Below are positions 7,671 to 14,543 of a stretch of DNA of 19,549 nt, piece after piece (position 1 is the stretch's first letter; each line of letters begins with the position of its first letter). A program made the translations under genes and the position numbers. The DNA comes from Bacteroidetes bacterium UBA1952 (lineage in GTDB: Bacteria > Bacteroidota > Bacteroidia > Chitinophagales > Chitinophagaceae). The stretch spans positions 1 to 19,549 of the forward strand of contig DDEO01000194.1 in assembly GCA_002336725.1 (NCBI GenBank), in the 5' to 3' direction. The notes beneath the pieces are model-generated. The model had not been told where the DNA came from and ran no database searches. It saw nothing but the letters and a program-made list of their open reading frames with translations.

Positions 7671-7817
7671 TTAATGTGCGTATTTGCTGCTTTGATTGAC
7701 CGCGCCGGGGCAGCCGTATTTGGGACCGGAAGCGGCACACGATGCGGCTAGAATGCTGCACGTGGCAGCGGCCATCAGCACAAGGGCGAAGCGACGAAAA
7801 GAGGAAACAAGGCGCAT
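7671..7817 (-). CDS. Small lipoprotein with YGCP motif (48 aa)
   Basis: A short gene easily missed. The protein starts MRLVSSFRRFALVLM, has a hydrophobic run to about residue 25 and a lipobox-like AAS before Cys27, then a short mature tail containing PKYGCPG (32-38). From memory, tiny lipoproteins with a (K/R)YGCP motif after the lipid Cys are common in Bacteroidota, usually annotated as hypothetical, with unknown role. It faces the barrel gene, sharing the terminators at 7570-7656, and is divergent from mpl, 75 bp apart by start codons. A second Cys at 36 could be redox-active or structural. The call rests on the signal, the motif, a clean start and stop and flanking terminators. Database conservation would settle it. 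Confidence 0.7.
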   Translation of the reverse strand: MRLVSSFRRFALVLMAAATCSILAASCAASGPKYGCPGAVNQSSKYAH

Positions 7818-7848
7818 AGAAAGAAGCAGGTAGGAAACCGGCAAAGAC

Positions 7849-7856
7849 TACTTTTG
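7849..7856 (+). promoter_or_regulatory. -7 box for mpl
   Basis: TACTTTTG is an exact match to TAnnTTTG, 36 bp before the mpl ATG at 7893. No matching -33 TTTG was seen. It lies in the short gap shared with the divergent small lipoprotein gene. Confidence 0.6.
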
Positions 7857-7892
7857 CGCCGGATTCAGATAAAAAGGTTTCCTGCAAAAATA

Positions 7893-9251
7893 ATGAAACG
7901 GGTTCATTTTATTGCCATCGGCGGCGCAATCATGCATCAACTGGCTCTGGCGCTCCAACGCAGCGGCGCGGTGGTCTCCGGCTCCGACGATGCCATCCAC
8001 GACCCCGCTAAAACGGTGTTGCAGGAAGCAGGTCTTTTGCCCGAAAATTTCGGCTGGTTTCCGGAAAAAATTACGCCCGACATAGATGCCGTTGTCCTCG
8101 GGATGCACGCCAAAGGCGACAACCCGGAGCTGCTCCGCGCACAGGAAATGGGTCTGCCCATCTACTCGTTTCCGGAATTTATCTATCAGGCAGCAAAAGA
8201 CAAAACCCGCGTGGCCATTGCCGGTTCGCATGGCAAAACCACCATCACGAGCATGGTGATGCACGTGCTGCGCAAGGCCGGAAAAGCATTTGATTATCTG
8301 GTAGGTGCGCGGCTGGAAGGCTTCGACCATTCGGTGCAGCTTTCCGATGCGCCGGTGATGATTCTGGAAGGCGACGAATACCCGGCGAGTGCGCTGGAGA
8401 AACGCCCGAAAATCTTCTTTTATCACCCGCAAATCACCCTGCTTTCCGGCATCGCCTGGGACCATATCAACGTCTTCCCGACCTACGAGAATTATTTTTC
8501 GCAGTTTGAAACCTATCTGAAAATGTTGGCCCCCGGCGCTACGCTGGTGTATAACGCCGAAGACCAAGAGGTTATCCGTGCGGTAGAAAACTACGGCGAG
8601 CATCTGCGGTGCATTCCGTATTTCATGCCGGATTATCGCTACGAAGACGGGCAGGCGTTTTTAGAGAAAAAAGACGGCACAGCAATCCCGCTGTCGGTTT
8701 TTGGCAGCCACAACCTGCTGAACCTGATGGGCGCAAAGGAAATCTGCGCCGCGCTGGGCGTGGATGATGCAAGTTTTTATAACGCTATTGCCGATTTCAG
8801 CGGGGCGGCCAAGCGTCTGGAAAAGGCTTTTGAAACCGAAAAAGTGGTTGCTTTCCGGGATTTTGCCCATGCGCCATCCAAGCTGAAAGCCACGCTCGAC
8901 GCGGTGCGCGAAGCCTACCCCAACCGCAAGTTGATTGCGCTTTTTGAGCTGCATACGTATAGCAGCTTAAACAAGGATTTCCTCGCCCAATACGCCGACA
9001 GCATGGCCGCCGCCGACGCAGCACTGGTGTATTTCAGCGCCCACGCGCTGGAACTCAAACGCCTCGCGCCGCTGCAAAAAGAAGTGGTTCACGAAGGTTT
9101 TGGCCGGGCTGATTTAGAAGTTTTTGATGAGGTAGCGGCGTTGCAGGCCCGTGTAAAAACTTTGGTAGAAACGTCCAACGAGCCGGTTTGCCTGCTGTTG
9201 ATGAGTTCGGGAACGTTTGAGGGCACGGACTGGAGTGTGGTTGGACGCTGA
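7893..9251 (+). CDS. mpl: Mpl, UDP-N-acetylmuramate:L-alanyl-gamma-D-glutamyl-meso-diaminopimelate ligase
   Basis: 452 residues from ATG 7893, the normal size. Mpl rejoins the tripeptide recovered from murein turnover to UDP-MurNAc in the cytoplasm with ATP. The start was chosen because MKRVHFIAIGGAIMHQLAL is the standard opening of the Mur-ligase N-terminal domain; the frame could run back to 7854 with a TTG but adds no homologous residues. Seen: the P-loop GSHGKTT (111-117), LEGDEYPAS, an IAWDHINVFPTYENY segment, and DFAHAPSKLKATLDAVREAYP in the C-terminal domain. MSSG(T)F near the end fits the family. The last residues (VVGR) and the stop codon are written by the first unit of the following repeat array, so the C-terminus may have been rewritten by it. 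MurC-type activity is less likely given the HAPSK segment. Confidence 0.94.
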   Translation: MKRVHFIAIGGAIMHQLALALQRSGAVVSGSDDAIHDPAKTVLQEAGLLPENFGWFPEKITPDIDAVVLGMHAKGDNPELLRAQEMGLPIYSFPEFIYQAAKDKTRVAIAGSHGKTTITSMVMHVLRKAGKAFDYLVGARLEGFDHSVQLSDAPVMILEGDEYPASALEKRPKIFFYHPQITLLSGIAWDHINVFPTYENYFSQFETYLKMLAPGATLVYNAEDQEVIRAVENYGEHLRCIPYFMPDYRYEDGQAFLEKKDGTAIPLSVFGSHNLLNLMGAKEICAALGVDDASFYNAIADFSGAAKRLEKAFETEKVVAFRDFAHAPSKLKATLDAVREAYPNRKLIALFELHTYSSLNKDFLAQYADSMAAADAALVYFSAHALELKRLAPLQKEVVHEGFGRADLEVFDEVAALQARVKTLVETSNEPVCLLLMSSGTFEGTDWSVVGR

Positions 9252-9385
9252 AGCTGTTGGACAGCCGTTCCGGCGTTGGACGCTTCGCCGTTGGAGCCTA
9301 CGGCTTGGAAGCACTTCGTGCGGTTGGACGTTTCACGTTGGAGCCTACGGCTTGGAAGCACTTCGTGCGTTGGAGCCTACGGCTT
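9241..9385 (+). repeat. Left arm of hairpin array: nine TTGGA-plus-hairpin units
   Basis: TTGGA recurs at 9241, 9257, 9276, 9291, 9305, 9324, 9338, 9352 and 9370. Most copies are followed by a tiny hairpin with a fixed TTC or TAC loop and a changing stem: GCCG-TTC-CGGC (9264-9274), AGCC-TAC-GGCT (9295-9305), GCAC-TTC-GTGC (9311-9321) and ACGT-TTC-ACGT (9328-9338). The last units repeat the AGCC and GCAC types. Both arms change together, so pairing is kept. The first unit overlaps the end of mpl. Confidence 0.9.
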
Positions 9386-9408
9386 CTACCGTATATTTTT
9401 GGGTAAAA

Positions 9409-9605
9409 AAGCCGAAGGCTCCAACCGCTTTAGCGTCCAACAGCGAAGCAGTCCAAGCGAAGATCCAACCGCTTTAGCTGTCCAACAGCGAAGCAGTCCA
9501 AGCGAAGATCCAACCGCTTTAGCGTCCAACAGCGAAGCAGTCCAAGCGAAGTTCCAACCGCTTTAGCGTCCAACAGCGAAGCAGTCCAAGCCGAAGGCTC
9601 CAACC
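9409..9605 (-). repeat. Right arm of hairpin array: four ~44-bp units in the opposite orientation
   Basis: Units begin at 9421, 9465, 9510 and 9554 (44, 45 and 44 bp apart). Each holds three TCCAA sub-units, the reverse complement of TTGGA, with palindromes such as CGCT-TT-AGCG. The block is bounded on both sides by AGCC-GAA-GGCT (9410-9420 and 9589-9599). 9369-9385 and 9409-9425 pair with one mismatch, so the left and right arms can fold into one large cruciform around an AT-rich centre (GTATATTTTTGGGTAA). Confidence 0.9.
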
Positions 9606-9620
9606 AAAAATAGCAAGCGT

Positions 9621-9628
9621 TATTTTTG
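9621..9628 (+). promoter_or_regulatory. -7 box for the radical SAM gene
   Basis: TATTTTTG, an exact TAnnTTTG match, ends four bases before the ATG at 9633. It lies just outside the hairpin array. Initiation about six bases downstream would put the first transcribed base on or beside the start codon, giving a leaderless message. Confidence 0.6.
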
Positions 9629-9632
9629 CACC

Positions 9633-10916
9633 ATGCAGCCGTACCTTTTGTACTCCGACGGGAAGGGAAATATTTTTGAAGACACCTCGCTCTATGTGGT
9701 GGGGCGCACCGGCTGGGATGCCATTCCGGTGGAAGAAGAGGCGTGGATTCCGCTGCCCGAAGGTGGAAATCTGTACGAACTGCCCGGACGCCGTGGCATT
9801 GGTATTGACGTAAAAACGGGCGAGATGCGGCTCTGCGAAAAAGGCTGGGCCGTGGCGGCTTTTATCCCGCCGGCGCACACCGGTTTTTACCTCGCTGCTT
9901 TTGAAACCGGCCCCGATGCCCCAACGCTGCCGCTTTTCTGCTACACCGCAGCGGGCTTTTACAACGACGGCTTTTATGTGCCGGCGCGGCGCATCGAACG
10001 CGACATCCGGCAGGAAGCCGCCGGTTATAATGAAGATTTGGTAGAAAGCGGGATTAAAACCCTGACCGACGTTTATCCGCACAACCGGATTGTGCAGCAC
10101 TTGGCCCATACCTGCGCCGAGAAATACGAGTGTCCTGCCGCGCGGAATTATTTTCTGGGCCGCTGGGAATGCCCCATTCCATCGTCGCCGGCGTGCAACT
10201 CCAACTGCGTCGGCTGCATTTCCTTTCAGCCCGAAGAAGAAAGCATCACCTCGCCGCACGACCGCATTTCCTTTAAACCCACCGCCGCCGAGATTGCCGA
10301 ATATACCGTGCCGCACCTGGAAACAGCGCCCTACCCGTTGGTTTCGTTTGGGCAAGGCTGCGAGGGCGAGCCGCTCCTGATGGGGCCGGTTTTGGAAGAA
10401 AGCATCCGCGAAATCCGGAAACACACCCAAAAAGGCAGCATCAATATCAACACCAACGGCTCCAAACCCGATGTGGTGGAACGGCTGATGAAAGCAGGTC
10501 TGAACAGCATCCGCGTGAGCACCAACTCGCTGCAACCGGAGCTTTATACCAAATACTACCGGCCAAACAACTACGTTTTTGAGGACATCATTGAAAGCCT
10601 GCGCGTGGTGAACCGCATGGGTGGCTGGACATCTATCAACTACTTTGTGTTTCCCGGCGTTACCGACAGCGTGGCCGAATATGAGGCGCTGCGCGAAGTC
10701 ATTCAATCCACCAATCTGAACATGATTCAGTGGCGGAATTTCAATATCGACCCCGACTGGTATCTGGGCCGCATGGGCATCACCGATCCGGGCGAAATCC
10801 TCGGCATGGGCCAACTGCTCGACGTGCTTCAGGAAGAATTTCCACACCTGAAATACGGCTATTTCAACCCGCCGCGCGAAAGAATGGCCGACTATGACAA
10901 CGCGTTTGCCCATTGA
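9633..10916 (+). CDS. Radical SAM protein of unknown function
   Basis: 427 residues. The N-terminal 170 residues form a mixed domain with no motif that I recognise. The 4Fe-4S/SAM cluster motif is CNSNCVGC (Cys188, 192, 195), followed by the core-barrel segments VSFGQGCEGEPLLM (237-250, the GGEP-like SAM-binding strand), ININTNGSKPDVV (270-282) and SIRVSTNSLQPELY. Members generate a 5'-deoxyadenosyl radical for difficult modifications. From memory, homologues of this layout are widespread and unassigned, so no substrate is proposed. It stands alone between two repeat arrays, with its own promoter and no obvious partner. It contains no TTCCGGAA copy, unlike most genes here. Confidence 0.88.
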   Translation: MQPYLLYSDGKGNIFEDTSLYVVGRTGWDAIPVEEEAWIPLPEGGNLYELPGRRGIGIDVKTGEMRLCEKGWAVAAFIPPAHTGFYLAAFETGPDAPTLPLFCYTAAGFYNDGFYVPARRIERDIRQEAAGYNEDLVESGIKTLTDVYPHNRIVQHLAHTCAEKYECPAARNYFLGRWECPIPSSPACNSNCVGCISFQPEEESITSPHDRISFKPTAAEIAEYTVPHLETAPYPLVSFGQGCEGEPLLMGPVLEESIREIRKHTQKGSININTNGSKPDVVERLMKAGLNSIRVSTNSLQPELYTKYYRPNNYVFEDIIESLRVVNRMGGWTSINYFVFPGVTDSVAEYEALREVIQSTNLNMIQWRNFNIDPDWYLGRMGITDPGEILGMGQLLDVLQEEFPHLKYGYFNPPRERMADYDNAFAH

Positions 10917-10960
10917 CGACATATGTCATGGTTCATGTTTCATGTTTCATGGTTGATAGT

Positions 10961-11020
10961 TGTTGATGGGAGTTGATGAGGGTTGATGAGGGTTGATGAG
11001 GGTTGATGAGGGTTGATGAG
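10961..11020. repeat. 10-bp tandem repeat (GGTTGATGAG)
   Basis: Four exact copies of GGTTGATGAG run from 10981 to 11020, preceded by AGTTGATGAG (10971-10980) and a looser copy. Upstream, 10925-10952 has a related short-period run (TCATGGTTCATGTTTCATG). It lies directly after the radical SAM gene and runs into the 41-bp array. Confidence 0.9.
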
Positions 11021-11303
11021 GTCGGATTAAAATGCAGGCGTTCGGCGAACCCCGCAAAATGCGTGGGCTCGTCGGATTATGATGCAGACGTTCAGCGAAA
11101 GCTGCGCTTTCGTCGGATTATCCTGCAGGCGTTTGGCGAAAGCTGCGCTTTCGTCGGATTATCCTGCAGGCGTTCGGCGAAAGCTACGCTTTCGTCGGGT
11201 TATGGTGCAGGCGTTCGGCGAAAGCTGCGCTTTCGTCGGGTTATGATGCAGGTGTTCGGCGAAAGCTGCGCTTTCGTCGGGTTATGGTGCAGGCTGTGCC
11301 TGC
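11021..11303. repeat. 41-bp tandem hairpin array, seven units
   Basis: Units begin with GTCGG at 11021, 11071, 11112, 11153, 11194, 11235 and 11276. The first is 50 bp, the rest 41 bp, the last partial. The constant part is GTCGGRTTATNNTGCAGG with CGTTCGG after it. The inner units form CGAAAGC-TGC-GCTTTCG, one with TAC as loop. The first unit has other stem bases that still pair (CCC with GGG, GCA with TGC), and the last carries GCAGGC-TGT-GCCTGC (11289-11303). Open frames through it are side effects of the repeat. Confidence 0.92.
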
Positions 11304-11458
11304 ATAAATAACAGCAGAAATAGCCTTTACACTAGACTGACATCTCGCGAACCACGGGCGTTTTTATGAAATCTGGTGCGTTTTGCGTTCTTAACTTCAT
11401 CCGGTCATTGAGCCATTGAGAAATTGAGCTATTGAGCTATTGAGCCATTAAATTAACT
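11304..11458. repeat. Intergenic leader of the TonB-like gene with an 8-bp repeat
   Basis: No gene seen. From 11407 to 11449 the unit ATTGAGCC/ATTGAGCT/ATTGAGAA repeats five times at 8-bp spacing and stops 10 bp before the ATG at 11459. A clear TAnnTTTG box was not found, so the promoter of the next gene is unknown. Confidence 0.75.
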
Positions 11459-12343
11459 ATGCTAACTGCATCCATCCCCGACGATAAACGCCCCCGCCAA
11501 CTCAAGGCGCTGGGCCTTACACTGGGCATCCACGCACTGCTGCTGCTGATATTTTTTGGGGTGCGCTATGCCGCGCCCGCGCCGGTGGCGCCGCCCGCCG
11601 AAGAGTTGGGCATGGAAGTAAATCTGGGCAGCAGCGCCGACGGCTACGGCACCGAACAACCGGAAATCATGGGCGACCCAAGCCCCTCCCCGGCCCTCCC
11701 CGAAGGGGAGGGAGCGCCTGCTGACGAAGCGTCTGAGCCGATTACAGCTTCGCCGTCCAACGACCCGGATGCGGCGGAGATAACACCCAAGAAAGAAACC
11801 GTAAAGCCCATAACGCCCAAGCCGCCGACACCAAAACCGCCTACGCAAACAACGGCGAAGGCCAACACGCCCACAGAAACAAAACCTGTTACGACGAAGC
11901 CCACCGAAGCGCCGCGAAAAGCCAAAGTGCTCTTCCCGGGCAGCACCGGCACGGGCGGCAACGGCGCACAACGTGATGTGGCCGGCGGCAGCGAGGGCAA
12001 TACGTTTGGCAGCGGCGACCGCGGCGTACCGGGCGGCACACCGGGCGCGAAGAACTACGAAGGCAGTCCGGGACGCGGCACAGGCGGCGTGAATCACACG
12101 CTTTCGGGCCGGACGATTATCGCGCCGCGATTAGAAGGTAATTTCCGGAATGGCGGCACGGTGAAGATGCGCGTAACGGTCAACCGTGCCGGAAATATCG
12201 TGAACAGTTCGGTCCTTTCGGGCAGCGGCGAGCTGGTGCCGATAGCGAAAGAGAAATTGCAGCAAGTGCGCTTCTCGGCTGCGCCCGACGGGCCGGTAGA
12301 GCAGTTTGGAACGGTTACGTTTGTGTTTAAAACGGGCGCGTAG
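11459..12343 (+). CDS. TonB-like periplasm-spanning energy transducer
   Basis: 294 residues. A short cytoplasmic N-terminus is followed by one membrane helix (about 17-36, LGLTLGIHALLLLIFFGVRY), then a long Pro/Thr/Lys-rich linker (about 40-160, with PKPPTPKPPT), a Gly-rich stretch (160-210), and a C-terminal domain with a TonB_C-like pattern (GGTVKMRVTVNRAGNIVNSSV ... QVRFSAAPDG ... GTVTFVFK). TonB proteins pass the proton-motive force from ExbB/ExbD to outer-membrane receptors. exbB/exbD are not in the window, so the system is inferred. It is followed by folC, an order I recall from other Chitinophagales. A GC-rich palindrome sits in frame in the linker (11682-11712). Confidence 0.82.
   Translation: MLTASIPDDKRPRQLKALGLTLGIHALLLLIFFGVRYAAPAPVAPPAEELGMEVNLGSSADGYGTEQPEIMGDPSPSPALPEGEGAPADEASEPITASPSNDPDAAEITPKKETVKPITPKPPTPKPPTQTTAKANTPTETKPVTTKPTEAPRKAKVLFPGSTGTGGNGAQRDVAGGSEGNTFGSGDRGVPGGTPGAKNYEGSPGRGTGGVNHTLSGRTIIAPRLEGNFRNGGTVKMRVTVNRAGNIVNSSVLSGSGELVPIAKEKLQQVRFSAAPDGPVEQFGTVTFVFKTGA
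11682..11712. repeat. GC-rich palindrome inserted in frame in the TonB-like gene
   Basis: CCCTCCCC (11694-11701) pairs perfectly with GGGGAGGG (11705-11712) across GAA, preceded by a second CCCCTCCCC copy. It encodes the peptide SPSPALPEGEG in the low-complexity linker, so the reading frame tolerates it. The CCCCGGCCCT core is shared with the element inside folC. Confidence 0.75.
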
Positions 12344-12615
12344 GGCTGGCAAGACAAAAGATTAAAGACGAAAGACAAAAGAGGAATAGCGCCGGCTGCC
12401 TTTCCAATAATCGTTGCCTTGCAGTGGCGGGAAGGCTTTTTGTTGTACTTCAATCCTCTGTGGAACGCTGTGCCTTCTCTGTGCACTCTGTGTCCCTTAT
12501 TCACATGTTTTTGTAGTATGTAGCGAAAAGCTGAAATGCAGCCGAAGCGCACAAAACGTACGCGCACAACACAACCCTGCGACCGAACTTCGCGGGCTAA
12601 AAAACAACCGTTTCT
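12344..12615. other. Intergenic stretch between tonB-like and folC
   Basis: No gene seen. It starts with a short-period purine run (AAGACAAAAGATTAAAGACG, 12351-12370, continuing as AAAGACAAAAGAGG) and later has imperfect CTCTGTG repeats (12460-12495). No promoter was recognised; folC may be read from upstream. Confidence 0.5.
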
Positions 12616-14028
12616 GTGGCTTCTCACCCGCGCTACGCCCCAACGCTGGACTATCTCTTTGCCCAACTGCCGATGTATTCGCGCATCGGGGCGGCAGCCT
12701 ACAAAGCTGACCTTTCCAACACGCTGGCATTGTGTGCGGCGCTGGGAAACCCGGAGCGGAAATTTAAAAGCATTCATATTGCGGGCACCAACGGCAAGGG
12801 CAGCACAAGCGCGGCGCTGGCGGCGTTTCTGCAAGCGGCGGGCTACAAAACCGGCCTTTATACCTCGCCGCATCTGGTAGATTTCCGGGAGCGCATCCGT
12901 ATCAACGGCGAGTTGGTTTCGCAGAATTTTGTGGTGGATTTCACCGACCGAGTGAAGCCGCTGATGGAGACCCTTCAGCCCTCGTTTTTCGAACTAACGG
13001 TGGCGATGGCGTTTGAATGGTTTGCGCAGCAGGAAGTGGATATTGCCGTGATAGAAACCGGCCTCGGCGGGCGGCTTGACAGCACCAATGTGATTATGCC
13101 GGTGCTTTCCATTATTACCAATATTGCGCTGGACCACACAGCAATTCTGGGCGAAACACGCGAACTGATTGCGGGCGAAAAAGCCGGAATTATCAAGCCC
13201 GGCGTACCGGTAGTGATTGGCGAAAATGACCCGGAAACGGAAGCTATTTTCCGGAAAAAAGCGGCGGCGGAAGGAAGCGAGGTGGTGTTTGCGGGAGATT
13301 TTTGGAGCCTCACTGGTGTCGCTCCGGCCCCTCTCAGCCTCACCCCCGGCCCTTCTCTCCCGACCTGCGGTTGGGACACAGCGAAGGAGAGGGGTGACAG
13401 TGTAACGTATTCTGCTGCACCGGAAGCCCCATTTGCCGGGAATGGTGCTTTTTACGTTGCACAAAACAAACACAACGGACAAGAGATTTCTTTTAAAACT
13501 TCACTTTCCGGAAATTACCAACGGCAGAATCTGGCGACGGTATTTACGGCGGTTGATGTGCTGGCGAGACTGGGCTTTGCTGTTCGTGTGGAAGACGCGC
13601 CGGAAGCACTGGCCGATTTAAGCCGGCAGGGACTTCGCGGGCGCTACGAGGTGTTACAGAAAAAGCCGTTGATAGTGGCCGATGTGGCGCACAACCCGCA
13701 GGGATTAGCAGCCGTTCTGGGACAATGGACACGCGAGGTTTCCGGCAATGGCCACGTGGTTCTGGGCTTCGTGCGCGATAAAGACGTGGCCGCTGCTTTG
13801 GAGCTGTTTCCCAAAGACGCACAGTATTATTTCTGCCGCGCCGCTGTGCCACGCGCATTGCCGGTGGAGGAACTGACCGAGATGGCCGCAGCAGCCGGGC
13901 TTTCCGGAAAAAGTTACGGCAGCGTAGCCGAAGCGGTAGAAGCGGCGCGGGAAGTGCTGGGCGAAAAGGATTCGCTGTTGATAACGGGGAGCTTTTTTGT
14001 GGTGGGGGAAGCGCTGGGGGATTTGTGA
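12616..14028 (+). CDS. folC: FolC, folylpolyglutamate/dihydrofolate synthase
   Basis: 470 residues. It joins glutamate to dihydropteroate or folate with ATP in the cytoplasm. Seen: opening LDYLFAQLPMYSRIGAAAYK (11-30), P-loop GTNGKGST (57-64), TSPHLVDFRERIRING (83-98), ETGLGGRLDSTN (147-158) and DVAHNPQG (356-363) at the C-terminal domain. The start is uncertain: a GTG at 12616 includes all conserved residues, while the next ATG (12673) would cut into them. Residues about 234-275 (VAPAPLSLTPGPSLPTCGW onwards) are an in-frame insert of a GC-rich palindrome between the two domains, where most homologues have a shorter loop. It follows the TonB-like gene by 272 bp. Confidence 0.93.
   Translation: MASHPRYAPTLDYLFAQLPMYSRIGAAAYKADLSNTLALCAALGNPERKFKSIHIAGTNGKGSTSAALAAFLQAAGYKTGLYTSPHLVDFRERIRINGELVSQNFVVDFTDRVKPLMETLQPSFFELTVAMAFEWFAQQEVDIAVIETGLGGRLDSTNVIMPVLSIITNIALDHTAILGETRELIAGEKAGIIKPGVPVVIGENDPETEAIFRKKAAAEGSEVVFAGDFWSLTGVAPAPLSLTPGPSLPTCGWDTAKERGDSVTYSAAPEAPFAGNGAFYVAQNKHNGQEISFKTSLSGNYQRQNLATVFTAVDVLARLGFAVRVEDAPEALADLSRQGLRGRYEVLQKKPLIVADVAHNPQGLAAVLGQWTREVSGNGHVVLGFVRDKDVAAALELFPKDAQYYFCRAAVPRALPVEELTEMAAAAGLSGKSYGSVAEAVEAAREVLGEKDSLLITGSFFVVGEALGDL
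13341..13396. repeat. GC-rich palindromic element inserted in frame in folC
   Basis: CACCCC (13341-13346) pairs with GGGGTG (13391-13396), CTCTCC (13355-13360) with GGAGAG (13386-13391), and ACC (13363-13365) with GGT (13369-13371), giving a nested stem. It encodes TPGPSLPTCGWDTAKERG without a stop. The CCCCCGGCCCTTCTCTCCC side resembles the element in the TonB-like gene, suggesting one repeat family that enters coding regions. Confidence 0.75.
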
Positions 14029-14072
14029 GATAAACTGCCTTTCGCAGACTTCACGAGACAAAATAGAGTCTT

Positions 14073-14080
14073 TATCTTCA
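14073..14080 (+). promoter_or_regulatory. Possible -7 box for the HEPN gene
   Basis: TATCTTCA differs from TAnnTTTG at two positions and ends four bases before the ATG at 14085. The spacing matches the leaderless pattern of other genes in the window. The motif match is weak. Confidence 0.35.
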
Positions 14081-14084
14081 TTGC

Positions 14085-14543
14085 ATGAAAAATCCGGAAG
14101 CGATAAAAGAGCTGGCGCGGCAGCGCCTGAAGGAAGCTGAAGTGCTTTTCAAAAATGGGATGTGCGACGGAGCCTTCTACCTTGCCGGGTATAGTGTAGA
14201 GCTGATGCTAAAAGCAAAAATCTGTGAGCGGCTGGGGATTCCTAACCTGTTTGACGAGACGGATGCGGGTGTCAATTCCATCAAAGGGATTGGCGAAATC
14301 CGGAAAGTACTCAAAACACACAACCTTTTTACACTCCTGATTTTTAGCGGTCTCAAGGTAAAGTTCGATGCAGACAAAGCCACAGACAAAAACCTTGCGA
14401 AGGCAAACTCCCTTTTATTTAACGCTTGGGACGAGAATGCACGGTACAAACCCTGCGGTTATATGCTGGACAAAGACGTGGAAATAATGGTAAATTCGCT
14501 TTCAGGCCCCAATGGTATTTTGACATGGATAGAAAACAACTAA
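14085..14543 (+). CDS. HEPN-domain protein
   Basis: 152 residues. The core reads GAFYLAGYSVELMLKAKI (29-46), the central helix signature of HEPN domains, with an all-helical neighbourhood. The segment IRKVLKTHNLF (72-82) contains R73-x5-H79, which fits the Rx4-6H RNase motif of HEPN toxins, followed by the usual hydrophobic leucines; RYKP at 120-123 is also typical. HEPN proteins act as RNases or as nucleotide-binding partners in toxin-antitoxin, abortive-infection and CRISPR-linked systems. The 3' end overlaps the next gene by 19 bp, so the two are translationally coupled. Base use appears richer in A and T than in folC. The domain is fairly sure; RNase activity is inference. Confidence 0.8.
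   Translation: MKNPEAIKELARQRLKEAEVLFKNGMCDGAFYLAGYSVELMLKAKICERLGIPNLFDETDAGVNSIKGIGEIRKVLKTHNLFTLLIFSGLKVKFDADKATDKNLAKANSLLFNAWDENARYKPCGYMLDKDVEIMVNSLSGPNGILTWIENN

Noticed and set aside
9217..9566. Several open frames on both strands across the 9241 array
   Set aside because: They read the same repeat unit and have no start context or conservation signs.
4238..11303. CRISPR arrays
   Set aside because: Repeats are contiguous with no unique spacers, the hairpin stems vary, and there are no cas genes.
9241..11303. Integron attC sites
   Set aside because: No integrase, no captured cassettes with core sites, and the stems lack the attC R/L box layout.
11003..11311. 102-codon open frame through the 11021 array
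   Set aside because: It is a translated repeat; unit length and hairpin structure explain it better.
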